64,000 nucleotides of DNA from JAGWBG01 sp034421095 (GCA_034421095.1 DAOUKR010000035.1:62001-126000), one strand, 5' to 3'; counted from the stretch's first letter, positions 51,331 to 60,008 are shown. The notes: a model not told the origin generated them from the letters alone. A program made the numbers and translations.

Positions 51331-51478
51331 GAGAGTGTTCGTAAAGCCCCTTCTTCTCCGCCGGAGGCGGACTGGGATGAGGGGTATCACCCTCACCCCG
51401 TATCAAGTACGGGGCAGGCTCTCAATCCTCTCCCATCGAGGGAGAGGAGGCTTGGCACGCTACTTTAGAAACACCCTC
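51331..51478. mobile_element. 148-bp MITE with terminal inverted repeats and TAA target duplication
   Basis: Left end GAGAGTGTTCGTAAAG (51331-51346); right end CTTTAGAAACACCCTC (51463-51478), whose reverse complement GAGGGTGTTTCTAAAG matches the left end at 13 of 16 positions. TAA flanks both sides (51328-51330 and 51479-51481). Inside are TCCGCCGGAGGCGGA, CCCCGTATCAAGTACGGGG and CCTCTCCC/GGGAGAGG, three other repeat families. No coding capacity; ends resemble IS5-type elements. Confidence 0.75.
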
Positions 51479-51544
51479 TAAGACGTGCTGCAATGCCCGG
51501 GTAGTCTCTTGTTTCGCCTTTTGTAAGGCATAGATGGAATATAG

Positions 51545-51559
51545 TCCGCCTCAGGCGGA
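51545..51559 (+). repeat. Short GC palindrome supplying the ribosome-binding site of the next gene
   Basis: TCCGCCTCAGGCGGA. Its right arm runs into GGAGGG, five to nine bases before ATG 51567. Confidence 0.6.
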
Positions 51560-51566
51560 GGGTGAT

Positions 51567-52748
51567 ATGCAAGACCGACAGCCGCCTGAAACGGTGCACG
51601 TAGGAGCAGTCGCCTCCCTGACCGGACAGTTCAGAAGCCAGGGCAGCCAGGCGCTTGAAGGGATTGCAGCCTGGGTCAGGGACACCAACGCGAGCGGCGG
51701 CATCTTCATCAGCTCCCTCAACCAAAGGCTCCCCGTCCGACTGACCTACTACAACGATGAAAGCGCGGCCAGAGTGGCCGGGGCATTGACCGAGAAACTC
51801 ATTGCGGATGACCGGGTTGACCTGCTCCTTGGCCCCTATTCCAGCGTTCTCACACTGGCGGCTGCTTCGGTGGCCGAGAGATTCGAGAAGGTCTTGTGGA
51901 ATCACGGTGGGGCCTCCGACCGGATATACTCCCGCGGATTCCGCTATGTAGTGGGTATTCTCACTCCTGCAAGCCAGTACCTCCCTGGTGTAATAGATCT
52001 TGTGAAAAACATGGACCCTGAAGCGGGGAAAATGGCAATCCTCCGCTCCAGCCGAGGCTCCTTTCCGGTAGACGTTGCTTCGGGCGTGGAGTCCTACGCT
52101 GCTGCAAGGGGCTTCCGGACAGTCTTCAGTGGGCAGTACACTCCCCCCATAGACGATTTCTCGCCACTTTTGGAACGGATAGCTGAGTCCGAGGCGGACA
52201 TTATTATAGGCGTGGGTCGTATCCAGGATGACCTGCTTCTAGCCAGGCAGTTGGTCCAGAAGCGGGTCAGTGCAAAGGCCGTAGCCATAGTGGCGGCAGG
52301 CATTGAACAGTTCAAGGAAGAGTTGGGGAGCGGGGCTGACGGGTTCATGGGGCCAAGCCAGTGGGAGGCGGGTGCCGCTTATACTCCCGACTATGGGCCG
52401 TCTGCCCTTGAGCTGACAGCGAGGTCCGCCCCAGGCGGATTCAATCCAGGAAGTGGCGACTACTCCCTGTTCCAGGCCTACGCCGCCGGCCTGGTAGCCC
52501 AGCGATGCGTGGAGGAGGCCGGAACCCTGGATAACCGCTCCCTGAGGGAAGTGGCAAGCCGATTGGACTTCACCACCTTCTATGGCAGGTTCAAGCTGGA
52601 CCCGCAGACGGGATGCCAGGTAGGCCGTTCGGTGGTAATAGTCCAGTGGCAGGGCGGAGAGAAAATCGTAGTCTGGCCCGAGAGGATGCGCCGTGCCGAG
52701 GTGATTTATCCGAGCCATCTACAGAATCAACATTCCATCCCCGAATGA
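51567..52748 (+). CDS. Branched-chain amino acid-type ligand-binding protein without signal peptide
   Basis: A 393-residue periplasmic-binding-protein type 1 (LivJ-like) domain. GAVASLTGQFRSQGSQALEG, DRVDLLLGPYSSVLTLAAAS, HGGASDRIYSRGFRYVVGIL and YSLFQAYAAGLVAQRC are typical. Nothing hydrophobic precedes the domain, in this start or in the codons back to 51534, so the protein should stay in the cytosol. With the FIST gene just upstream it may be a soluble sensor; alternatively an export signal was lost when repeats invaded its 5' end. A palindrome in its coding DNA (52425-52439) is read in frame. The end overlaps queA by 30 bases. Confidence 0.85.
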   Translation: MQDRQPPETVHVGAVASLTGQFRSQGSQALEGIAAWVRDTNASGGIFISSLNQRLPVRLTYYNDESAARVAGALTEKLIADDRVDLLLGPYSSVLTLAAASVAERFEKVLWNHGGASDRIYSRGFRYVVGILTPASQYLPGVIDLVKNMDPEAGKMAILRSSRGSFPVDVASGVESYAAARGFRTVFSGQYTPPIDDFSPLLERIAESEADIIIGVGRIQDDLLLARQLVQKRVSAKAVAIVAAGIEQFKEELGSGADGFMGPSQWEAGAAYTPDYGPSALELTARSAPGGFNPGSGDYSLFQAYAAGLVAQRCVEEAGTLDNRSLREVASRLDFTTFYGRFKLDPQTGCQVGRSVVIVQWQGGEKIVVWPERMRRAEVIYPSHLQNQHSIPE

Positions 52749-53768
52749 GTAGAATCGGTATTCCCTGGCGATGGCCTCCCGGTAGGCGTTCAAGATGTGC
52801 TCTCGTCCGGCGAAGGCGCTTACCAGCATCAGCAGGGTGGTGCGTGGCAGGTGGAAATTGGTTATCATGGCATCTACTGCACGGAACCTGTGTCCCGGCA
52901 GGATGTATAACTCCGCCCAGCCGGAGGTGGAGACATGCTCCGGCGTGACCCGGTTCTCAGCGTAGAGCGCCGCCTGCTCCAGAAGTCGCACCGAGGTGGT
53001 CCCCACCGCTATAACCCTGCGCCCATCCTTGCGGGCGGCGTTAAGCTGGGCGGCGGCATCCTGGTCCATCTGGAAGTATTCGCCGTGAATCACGTGCTCC
53101 CTGGGGTCCTCGTCCCGAAGTGGGCGGAAGGTGTCCAACCCCACGTGGAGGGTCACATACACCTGCTGCGTCCCTCTGTCTTCCAGGGTTTTCAGAAGCT
53201 CCGGGGTGAAGTGCAGCCCGGCGGTGGGCGCGGCCACGCTACCCGGCACGCTGGAGTAGACTGTCTGATACCTTTCCGGGTTGTCCAGTGGCGTATGTAT
53301 GTAGGGAGGCAGGGGCACCCGGCCCGCGCTTTCTATCTCTTCCTCCGAAGAGAGCCGGACAGTTCTCGTACCGTCGGCGGCGGCTTCCAGTACCTCGATC
53401 CACCCGCCCCGGCGGGCGGTGTCGGTATCTGCCTCCACCAGAAAGCGGCTGCCCGGCGCAAGGCGACGACTCGGCCGCCCCACGGCTTCCCAGATTCCCT
53501 CCTTGAGCCGTTTCAGCAGCAAAAACTCTACCCTGCCACCGGTGCCCTCACGCCTGGCATGAAGTCTGGCGGGGATGACTCGGCTATTGTTGAAGACCAG
53601 CACGTCGCCTTCTCGGAGGTAGTCCGCCAGTTCGCGAAAGCGTTGCCGGTGCTCTATGCGACCGGTGCTCCGGTGGAGTACCAGCAGACGCGACGAGTCC
53701 CTTGGCTCCACGGGGGTCTGGGCTATGAGGTGGGAGGGCAGATGGTAATCGTAATCGCTGGTTCGCAT
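52719..53768 (-). CDS. queA: S-adenosylmethionine:tRNA ribosyltransferase-isomerase
   Basis: Queuosine pathway enzyme that transfers the ribosyl group of SAM to preQ1 in tRNA; 349 residues, normal length. YHLPSHLIAQTPVEPRDSSRLLV, VFNNSRVIPARLHARR, VAAPTAGLHFTPELLKTL, THVGL-like YVTLHVGLDTFRPL, and RLLEQAALY with FITNFHLPRTTLLMLVSAF-like end blocks fix the family. CCCGCCCCGGCGGG at about 53403-53416 is a palindrome read in frame within a loop. The 3' end overlaps that of the convergent binding-protein gene. Confidence 0.95.
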   Translation of the reverse strand: MRTSDYDYHLPSHLIAQTPVEPRDSSRLLVLHRSTGRIEHRQRFRELADYLREGDVLVFNNSRVIPARLHARREGTGGRVEFLLLKRLKEGIWEAVGRPSRRLAPGSRFLVEADTDTARRGGWIEVLEAAADGTRTVRLSSEEEIESAGRVPLPPYIHTPLDNPERYQTVYSSVPGSVAAPTAGLHFTPELLKTLEDRGTQQVYVTLHVGLDTFRPLRDEDPREHVIHGEYFQMDQDAAAQLNAARKDGRRVIAVGTTSVRLLEQAALYAENRVTPEHVSTSGWAELYILPGHRFRAVDAMITNFHLPRTTLLMLVSAFAGREHILNAYREAIAREYRFYSFGDGMLIL

Positions 53769-53801
53769 ATACGTTGACGACGTTGCACTCGATACCCGGA
53801 G

Positions 53802-54689
53802 CTAGTGGCCGTGAATGCTTATGCGGGCGGCGGTCAGGGTGTTCACCAGAAGCATGGCTATGGTCATTGGGCCTACGCCGCCGGGCACGGGTGTGATTGC
53901 CTCTGCCTTCTCCGACACCGGCTGGAAGTCCACGTCGCCCACCAGCCGGTAGCCCGATTTGCGGGTGGAGTCGGAGACCTGGTTTATACCTACGTCCACC
54001 ACTATGGCCCCCTCCCTCACCATGTCTGCGGTGATAGACCTGGCTCTCCCCATGGCGGCTACCAGGATGTCGGCACTGCGGGCTATTTCACCCAGGTCAC
54101 GGGTGCCGGTATGACACACCGTCACGGTGGCGTTGGCGCCTTCCCGTTTCTGCATGAGCAGTATGCCAAGAGGTTTGCCCACGATGTTGCTCCTGCCGCA
54201 GATGACCACGTGCTTTCCGTCGGGGGAGTAGCCGTTGCGCAGAAGGAGTTGCTGGATCCCTCCCGGCGTGGCGGGCAGGTAGTCGGCATTGCCCTGGGAG
54301 AGCTTGCCAACGTTGACCGGATGTATGGCATCAACGTCCTTCTCCGGGCTTACCGCCATGAGCACCCTGGCTTCATCCATGTGTTGTGGAAGGGGAAGCT
54401 GTACCAGGATGCCGTGAAAGCGGTGGTCGTCATTGAGCCGCTCTACCAACTCCAGAAGCCCCTCCTGAGTGGTGCTTTCCGACAGGTGAAAAGTCTCGTT
54501 GAACATGCTTACCTCATGGCAGGCACGCCCCTTGTTGCGCACGTAGATTGCCGATGCAGCATCATCCCCCACCAGAATGGCCGCCAGACCGGGCGTCACG
54601 CCGTGCTTCTGCCGCATCTCCTCAACGCCTTTGGATACCTCGGCGCGGACGTCTTTTGAAGTAGCTGTACCGTCCAGTATCTTTGCCAT
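53802..54689 (-). CDS. folD: Bifunctional methylenetetrahydrofolate dehydrogenase/cyclohydrolase
   Basis: One-carbon enzyme making 10-formyl-THF from methylene-THF; 295 residues. SAIYVRNKGRACHEV has the Tyr-x3-Lys pair. GILVQLPLPQHMDEARVL and SPEKDVDAIHPVNVGKL are family signatures. GRSNIVGKPLGILLM binds NADP; ITPVPGGVGPMTIAMLL is near the end. ATG 54689 (MAKILDG) is taken; GTG 54704 five codons earlier is possible. A CCCGCCGCGGCGGG palindrome lies immediately upstream at about 54708-54721. Confidence 0.95.
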   Translation of the reverse strand: MAKILDGTATSKDVRAEVSKGVEEMRQKHGVTPGLAAILVGDDAASAIYVRNKGRACHEVSMFNETFHLSESTTQEGLLELVERLNDDHRFHGILVQLPLPQHMDEARVLMAVSPEKDVDAIHPVNVGKLSQGNADYLPATPGGIQQLLLRNGYSPDGKHVVICGRSNIVGKPLGILLMQKREGANATVTVCHTGTRDLGEIARSADILVAAMGRARSITADMVREGAIVVDVGINQVSDSTRKSGYRLVGDVDFQPVSEKAEAITPVPGGVGPMTIAMLLVNTLTAARISIHGH

Positions 54690-54707
54690 TGCCTTGTCCG
54701 TCACGAC

Positions 54708-54721
54708 CCGCCGCGGCGGGT
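54708..54721. repeat. Perfect GC palindrome upstream of folD
   Basis: CCCGCCGCGGCGGG, within 20 bases of the folD start, the same 14-mer as at 48723-48736 and inside the element at 29079. Confidence 0.65.
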
Positions 54722-54799
54722 GGGCCTTAACTATGATGATAGCACAGGATAGTTAACGTAGAAACAGTACGAAATTAGTTTACATAAAGCTGACCGTTG

Positions 54800-55543
54800 T
54801 CAGCCAGCCGTCCAGCCTCCGTCTACGGGCACAATGGAGCCGGTGATGTAGCTTGCCGCGTCGGATGCGAGAAACAGCATCGCCCTGGCGATTTCCTCGG
54901 GAGCAGCTATACGCCCGATGGGTATGGGGTACAGGCTGCTCATGGCGTCCCACCCCCCGGAGCCGCGTGCCATTTCCGTGTCCGTAGCCCCTGGGCAGAC
55001 GGCATTGACTCGGATGCCGTGAGGCGCGAGGGTGATTGCCAGCGATTTCGTCAGCTGCATTACCCCGCCCTTGGATGCAGAGTAGGCGGCGCTCATCCTT
55101 GAGCCTTGCAGCGCAACCGTTGAGGCGGTGTTCACGATGACCCCCGAACCGGCCTCCTTCATGGGCGGAATCACGTACTTGGCGCAGAGCCAGACGCCCT
55201 TCAGGTTAACGCCCATGAGCCTGTCCCATTCTTCTTCCGTCATCTCTTCAGCCGGCTTCTTAATCATCATTCCGGCGTTGCTGACCAGTATGTCTATCTT
55301 TCCGTAGTCCTCCAGGGTCTTGCCTACCATTCGCTCCACGTCCGCGGACCTGGAGACGTCAGTTTGAGAAGGGGTGACTCGTGTTGATGATTCGCCGCCG
55401 AGAGACCGGGTCTCCTCTGCCCGCTCACCGATTATATCTGCTGCCACTACCCGGGCTCCCTCATTGGCGAAGAGCAAGGCTGTCGCCCTCCCGATGCCTG
55501 ACCCCGCTCCCGTGACGATAGCGACCTTATCTTGCAGCTGCAT
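54800..55543 (-). CDS. Short-chain dehydrogenase/reductase
   Basis: A 247-residue NAD(P)-dependent oxidoreductase. VAIVTGAGSGIGRATALLFA is the cofactor fold, LVSNAGMM the NNAG-like block, IVNTASTVALQG the catalytic Ser, and AAYSASKGGV the Tyr-x3-Lys. The end SYITGSIVPVDGGWTAG is standard. ATG 55543 follows GGAGG by seven bases; GTG 55549 is too close. It stands alone between folD and the DUF2851 gene on the same strand. Substrate unknown. Confidence 0.93.
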   Translation of the reverse strand: MQLQDKVAIVTGAGSGIGRATALLFANEGARVVAADIIGERAEETRSLGGESSTRVTPSQTDVSRSADVERMVGKTLEDYGKIDILVSNAGMMIKKPAEEMTEEEWDRLMGVNLKGVWLCAKYVIPPMKEAGSGVIVNTASTVALQGSRMSAAYSASKGGVMQLTKSLAITLAPHGIRVNAVCPGATDTEMARGSGGWDAMSSLYPIPIGRIAAPEEIARAMLFLASDAASYITGSIVPVDGGWTAG

Positions 55544-55572
55544 GAACACGCCTCCCGATGGGTGTGGTATCT

Positions 55573-56952
55573 TTAGCCCGGTTTGCCGGGAGATGACGTC
55601 CCCGGCGACGCTGTCAGATAGTGGAGGTGGAGGAGTCCCTGCTGCCTTCGGGCATTACCTATAATCCTCGTCCACTCCATACCTGCCTGGCTCTCCTCTC
55701 CGCCAGACTTGTCTTCATTCCCCGAGTATAGTGGTGAAAGGAGTTGCTGTTTCATCTCCCTGGTAAGCTCATTTTCCTGGAGCGGGGGGAAGCTCCGGTA
55801 GACCTCCAGGGCCAGATTGGCAAGGCTGGCATCATCGTAAAGTCTAGCCCTGGCATGTAGGAAAGGCAGTACGCAGTTTACCGCAATATCCCTGGCCCGC
55901 CCTTTGCCTATTGGGGTAGCTCTCCTCTTTGCCCTGTCCTCACCTGAGGTCCGTTGGGTATTTGACGGCCATGTGCCCATAAGGACGCTTTCCAGGGCTT
56001 TCCATCCCCTATTCTCCCGTGCCGTGCCCGGCCATGTCATCACCAGCCCGGACATCCCTTCCACGAGACCTACGTTCATCCATGGTTCAGGGCCGCCCTC
56101 TGACGACGAAGGCAGGAAAATATCCAGGACGTGGGCAAACCCTGCGATACGCTGTCGGGGGTGGTTCTGTGGCCTCACCCGAAACAGGTGCCATTGGCTC
56201 TGGCTCATGGCTCTCCTGTTGGATGAAGATGGCAGGAACCCGGCGGCCGCTAGCAAGGTTTCCCGGATATCCGCAACCCTCCCCTCACCTGGGCGCGCGC
56301 TTAGAGCGGCCTTCTCCAGGTGTCGGTAGGGCACCCCATAGGCCAGCTTCAGGAACGGCTCCCTGTTCTGGCTATATCCCAGGGCCTCCATGAGAGATGC
56401 GTATAACACCTGTTCCTGGTCCTCCTCTTGCAAGAAGGCCAGAAAGGAGTCGCTTTTCCCCAGGAAACGGCTGTCTCCAGCCTCGTCCAAGAGGACGCCC
56501 AGTTCGTGGGGGCTTCCAGGAGGGCTATACCCGTGAGTCCCGAGTAGGAACCACAAGCCCGACCCTTCTCCCTGTGACTGAGGGCTTTGAAGGAGCTGCT
56601 CCAGGGACAGCACCGGCACACGGCTGCCACTGGGCAGGGTAGTTGGTCCTGTACCCATGTCGCCGACCACGTGCAGCACCACGCCGTTATATCGAGGGTC
56701 ATTGCTATGGCCGTGGGCATCCCAGTCCCGTTGGCTGACGTGGACTTCCACGTCTCCCCTGACCAGGCCCACTCCCTCCTGCTCCAGTACGGCGTCCCGG
56801 AAATCGGGCCCGGCAGTGGTGCCCATCCTGCCGGGATAAAGCACCCTGAAGCGCCGTCCATCGCCGGAGCGGAGGTACTTCTCCCGGGATGCCCTCTCTC
56901 GCCATAGCTTCACCAGGAGACTTTCAGGTATCTGGGCAAGCCTTGAGGCCAC
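55573..56952 (-). CDS. DUF2851 family protein
   Basis: A 459-residue cytosolic protein. The N-terminal third shows the family hallmarks: LWRERASREKYLRSGDGRRF, GTTAGPDFRDAVLEQEG, GDVEVHVSQRDWDAHGHSND and PRYNGVVLHVVGD. The conserved acidic and His residues recall a nuclease-like core, but no activity is known to me. The C-terminal two-thirds is helical. GTG 56952 is the start. The family is seen in Chloroflexota and Bacteroidota, which supports the proposed host. Confidence 0.88.
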   Translation of the reverse strand: MASRLAQIPESLLVKLWRERASREKYLRSGDGRRFRVLYPGRMGTTAGPDFRDAVLEQEGVGLVRGDVEVHVSQRDWDAHGHSNDPRYNGVVLHVVGDMGTGPTTLPSGSRVPVLSLEQLLQSPQSQGEGSGLWFLLGTHGYSPPGSPHELGVLLDEAGDSRFLGKSDSFLAFLQEEDQEQVLYASLMEALGYSQNREPFLKLAYGVPYRHLEKAALSARPGEGRVADIRETLLAAAGFLPSSSNRRAMSQSQWHLFRVRPQNHPRQRIAGFAHVLDIFLPSSSEGGPEPWMNVGLVEGMSGLVMTWPGTARENRGWKALESVLMGTWPSNTQRTSGEDRAKRRATPIGKGRARDIAVNCVLPFLHARARLYDDASLANLALEVYRSFPPLQENELTREMKQQLLSPLYSGNEDKSGGEESQAGMEWTRIIGNARRQQGLLHLHYLTASPGTSSPGKPG

Positions 56953-57013
56953 AATGACACTTCCGTGGTTCTAAGAAAACTCTGAATAAGTGGGAAACGG
57001 CAACCCACCAACC
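56953..57013. other. Start of a 384-base gap
   Basis: No gene between 56953 and 57336. The gap contains the repeat element at 57014-57117 and two hairpins at 57197-57257. Confidence 0.5.
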
Positions 57014-57117
57014 CGTCATACTGGCGAAAAGCCTGCCCCGTACTTGATACGGGGGCAGTATCCAGAATCTCCATCCGCCTCAGGCGGACTGGATTCCGGC
57101 TCAAGGCCGGAATGACG
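57014..57117. repeat. Composite palindromic element with CGTCATnCnGGC ends
   Basis: Ends CGTCATACTGGC and GCCGGAATGACG are complementary at 10 of 12 positions. Inside lie CCCCGTACTTGATACGGGG (57036-57054) and TCCGCCTCAGGCGGA (57074-57088). The right part, GATTCCGGCTCAAGGCCGGA, is shared with the element at 36119-36260. Confidence 0.65.
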
Positions 57118-57196
57118 CAAGTTGTTCAGAGGTTCCCTGAGATGTTTCACTTGTTAGCTTACATGGGTTGGTGCGTCAAATCAATAACCTCAGGTC

Positions 57197-57257
57197 GGTA
57201 CAGGCGCTATACTGGCGCCTGTACCAAAGACACCCCCGAAGACAAATCGGGGGTGTC
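57197..57257. terminator. Two tandem perfect 11-bp hairpins
   Basis: GGTACAGGCGC-TATACTG-GCGCCTGTACC (57197-57225), then AAA, then GACACCCCCGA-AGACAAA-TCGGGGGTGTC (57229-57257). Both stems are perfect and both loops are seven bases. They lie about 80 bases past the stop of the minus-strand BNR gene and may terminate it, though T-runs are short. Confidence 0.6.
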
Positions 57258-57336
57258 TATCTTGCCGCGATTATTTCCGAGTGCAGGTTATGGGATACGC
57301 GGCCCGTTATCCTTTATGGCTATGGCGTCCAGGCCG

Positions 57337-58329
57337 CTAGTTGGGCAGCCAGGCGATTGCTCGTATCTCTCCGAACTCCCGCTTCAGCTTCTCCCACGAG
57401 TCGCCCGCGTCGTCGCTGACATATATCTCGCCGTTGATGCTGTTGGCAACTATGCGATCCGGGTTTGCAGGGTGCATACCCACCCAGTAGATGTTGGAGT
57501 TGGGCTCCACGGGCAGGCGTGCGGCTTCCCAGGTCTTTCCGCCGTCCCTGGTGCGCTGGACTGTCCCGGTGTCACCCGGTATGGTGTCACCGTTCCCGAC
57601 ATACATAACGTTCGGGTCGGCCGGGTTAACCGTGATGCCCCGGCAGTAGGAGAAAGGGTCATCCTGGTTGAAGCGGGGGAACTCGTGCAGCTCCCAGCTC
57701 TCGCCTTCGTCGCTGCTGGAGAAGACTCCCGCCGGAGTGGCCGCAACAATTTGTGTCTGCTGGCCTGCGCTGACCCCTACGGAGTGAATATCCTGGTGGA
57801 GCACGTCTTCGCCGAGGGGGGACATGTGGGTCCATGTGTCCCCGCCGTCCATGCTCTTGAACACCCCGTCAATCTCAACACCCATCCAGATGGTCTGGTG
57901 GTCCCGGGGGTCAACCACTATGGAGGTTACCTTGGGTTCCCCTGCAAAGCACTCCTCGGCTATGTCTGCGGATAGCTGCTCCCAACTCGCGCCGCCGTCC
58001 TTGGACCGATAGATGGCCGGTGGCTTCGTGCCGGCGAAAATCGTGTTCGGGTCACCGGGATGCACGGTCACGGACCATATCTGCTTGCCGTCCATGGGTG
58101 AGTCCATCTTCTTCCAGTTCAGCCCGTTATCATCGCTGCTGTAGATGCCCACGTCCGAGCCGGCAACAATGCGGTGAGGATTGTTGGGGTCTATGGCCAG
58201 CGATCTGATTTCATTTTCATAGGGGGCCGGAAAGGGCCCTGTGACCCTGTTCCAGGACTTCCCGGCATTGGGGCTTATGTAGATCCCCTCTCCCACAGTC
58301 CCTACGCAAATTGTGTAGTCATTTGCCAT
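57337..58329 (-). CDS. BNR/sortilin-type beta-propeller repeat protein
   Basis: A 330-residue propeller with at least five repeats of the pattern SxDxGxxW: SPNAGKSW, SDDNGLNW, SKDGGASW, SMDGGDTW, SSDEGESW, TRDGGKTW and SDDAGDSW. Between them lie DPNNPHRIVAG, HPGDPNTIFAGT and NPADPNVMYVG turns. No signal peptide from ATG 58329 (MANDYTICVG), which follows GGAGGAG. Such proteins resemble photosystem-assembly Ycf48 and exo-sialidase folds, but catalytic sialidase residues are not evident. Function unknown, perhaps a binding scaffold. Confidence 0.87.
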   Translation of the reverse strand: MANDYTICVGTVGEGIYISPNAGKSWNRVTGPFPAPYENEIRSLAIDPNNPHRIVAGSDVGIYSSDDNGLNWKKMDSPMDGKQIWSVTVHPGDPNTIFAGTKPPAIYRSKDGGASWEQLSADIAEECFAGEPKVTSIVVDPRDHQTIWMGVEIDGVFKSMDGGDTWTHMSPLGEDVLHQDIHSVGVSAGQQTQIVAATPAGVFSSSDEGESWELHEFPRFNQDDPFSYCRGITVNPADPNVMYVGNGDTIPGDTGTVQRTRDGGKTWEAARLPVEPNSNIYWVGMHPANPDRIVANSINGEIYVSDDAGDSWEKLKREFGEIRAIAWLPN

Positions 58330-58459
58330 TTCTACTCCTCCTCTGTCTAATTTCACGAATTGACCTTATTACCGTGTCAGCTTGATATCCCTAGCGTCAG
58401 TTTCAACTTACCAGAGGCTCTCTCCTCTGTCAACACTCTTACTCCCCCTGCCCCACCTT

Positions 58460-58488
58460 TTGAGTTTTCCCATCCGTGCTGATATAAT
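58460..58488 (+). promoter_or_regulatory. Candidate promoter of the GNAT-rhomboid pair
   Basis: TTGAGT (58460-58465), 17-base spacer, perfect TATAAT (58483-58488), 90 bases before ATG 58578. One of the best promoter matches in the window. Confidence 0.6.
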
Positions 58489-58577
58489 GAGGGTATGTTG
58501 CAGGGAGAACCCGTAGAACCACTGACCCCTTGCCCCATCCGAACCCCTACGGTGTACACACCCCAAGGAGGGATAAG

Positions 58578-59168
58578 ATGCTTCCGGAGGTCCGACTTGT
58601 CAGAGTCACCAGGGACGATATAAAACGCATAGCCGAGTGGCTCAGAGATGAGGAGGTTAACGCCTCCTGGTACGGCGCCAACGAACAGGGCGAGCCTTTG
58701 CACATAGGCTATTCCCCTGAGCGCATGGTGGATACTACCGACAGCGAATGGGACAAGGTCTTCGATGATGCGGAGCGTCGAATCTTCTCAGTGGTCACCG
58801 ATGACGGGCAGCACATCGGTGAGGGGCAGATGGTCATAGAGACGCCTTTAAGAGAGGCCCAGCTCTTCATCCTCATCGGGCGTAAGGACCTCTGGTACAG
58901 AGGATTCGGTACGGCTGGCCTTGTCCACCTCCTGGACATGGCTTTCTATACCCATAACCTCCACCGTGCCTGGGTTGATGTCCCCGAGTATAACCTGCCC
59001 GCTATACACATGTGTGAGCGCATCGGGTTCATACTGGAAGGGCGACTCCGGGGCACCCACGCCAAAGATGGCCAGTGGTATGACTCCCTGGCTATGGGGT
59101 TGCTGTCCCAAGAATACGCCCGGCGACGCGCCCGTCTCATGGAAGGGGCAGAAGAGTCGGCGGTGTAG
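58578..59168 (+). CDS. GNAT acetyltransferase, RimJ/RimL-like
   Basis: A 196-residue acetyl-CoA-dependent N-acetyltransferase. EVRLVRVTRDDIKRIAEWLRD opens the fold. LFILIGRKDLWYRGFGTAGL supplies the acetyl-CoA loop (R-x-x-G-x-G/A form). RAWVDVPEYNLPAIHMCERIGF is the RimL-like end with the Asn-x3-Ala-x3-Cys-E-x2-GF pattern. ATG 58578 follows AAGGAGGGATAAG. The acceptor could be a protein N-terminus or a small amine. Confidence 0.9.
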   Translation: MLPEVRLVRVTRDDIKRIAEWLRDEEVNASWYGANEQGEPLHIGYSPERMVDTTDSEWDKVFDDAERRIFSVVTDDGQHIGEGQMVIETPLREAQLFILIGRKDLWYRGFGTAGLVHLLDMAFYTHNLHRAWVDVPEYNLPAIHMCERIGFILEGRLRGTHAKDGQWYDSLAMGLLSQEYARRRARLMEGAEESAV

Positions 59169-59221
59169 CCCGCGCCCGTGGATGGCAGCTACTTCACGGA
59201 GAATCGGATTCCATCAGGTCT

Positions 59222-59971
59222 GTGCCATCCGATGGCGTGGTCTCGACAGGTAATAATGTGAATTCCTTCCTAGAATCCTTCTCTCAAAGTCGCCGCCCCT
59301 TGGTTAATTTCACCCTCATTGCCATAAACGCCCTGGCTTTCATATATACCATTTCGCTGAGCGGCCTGGACAGGGATATCTTCTTCTGGAAGTATGGGCT
59401 TATACCCCTGGAGATAACCAGCGGGATTGAGTTCCAGACCATCGGAAACAGGTTCGGGCCCGACATAGCCTCGCCAATACCCACCTGGGGTACCGTGTTC
59501 ACCTCCATGTTCCTACACAGCGGCCCGATTCATTTCCTGGGAAACATGCTGTTCCTGTACGGGTTTGGAGGAGGGGTGGAACAGCGGCTGGGCCACGTCA
59601 AATATTTGATTTTCTACATGGCTACCGGGGTGGCTGCTGCCTGGACGCAGGTGGCCTCCGACCTTGATTCCCAGGCGGTACTCATTGGAGCCAGCGGAGC
59701 CATTTCCGGTGTGGTGGGGGCGTATCTGCTGGCCTACCCCTATAGAAATGCCATTGCCCTGCTTGTGGTCTTCTTCGTGTTGCCTCTGCTCTTCAGCGTT
59801 GGCTCCTTCAGCCCGGTGTCAACGGGCGCTGGCGTAGCCTACATGGCCCACCTTGGGGGACTTGTGGCCGGAGTCCTGCTTATGGCAGGATACAAGCTGC
59901 TGCTGGGGGAACCCATCCGGCCTCCACGCTCCCCGGGCTGGCGGCCCTGGAGGGGCAGGGACTGGGAGTAG
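59222..59971 (+). CDS. Rhomboid family intramembrane serine protease
   Basis: A 249-residue membrane protein with six to seven helices. RRPLVNFTLIAINALAF starts helix 1. FTSMFLHSGPIHFLGNMLFLY is the helix 2 block with the oxyanion His and Asn. LIGASGAISGVVGAYLLAYP holds the catalytic Ser, and VAYMAHLGGLVAGVLL the catalytic His. The start is GTG 59222 or GTG 59258; neither has a strong ribosome-binding site. It lies 53 bases after the acetyltransferase gene and is probably co-transcribed. Confidence 0.93.
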   Translation: MPSDGVVSTGNNVNSFLESFSQSRRPLVNFTLIAINALAFIYTISLSGLDRDIFFWKYGLIPLEITSGIEFQTIGNRFGPDIASPIPTWGTVFTSMFLHSGPIHFLGNMLFLYGFGGGVEQRLGHVKYLIFYMATGVAAAWTQVASDLDSQAVLIGASGAISGVVGAYLLAYPYRNAIALLVVFFVLPLLFSVGSFSPVSTGAGVAYMAHLGGLVAGVLLMAGYKLLLGEPIRPPRSPGWRPWRGRDWE

Positions 59972-60008
59972 CGTCCCAGTGGGCCGGGCAGCATCGCATC
60001 TGCCAAGC

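Noticed and set aside
57112..57975. Open frame of 287 codons on the plus strand
   Set aside because: Antisense to the BNR-repeat gene and running through repeat DNA and hairpins; no ribosome-binding site.
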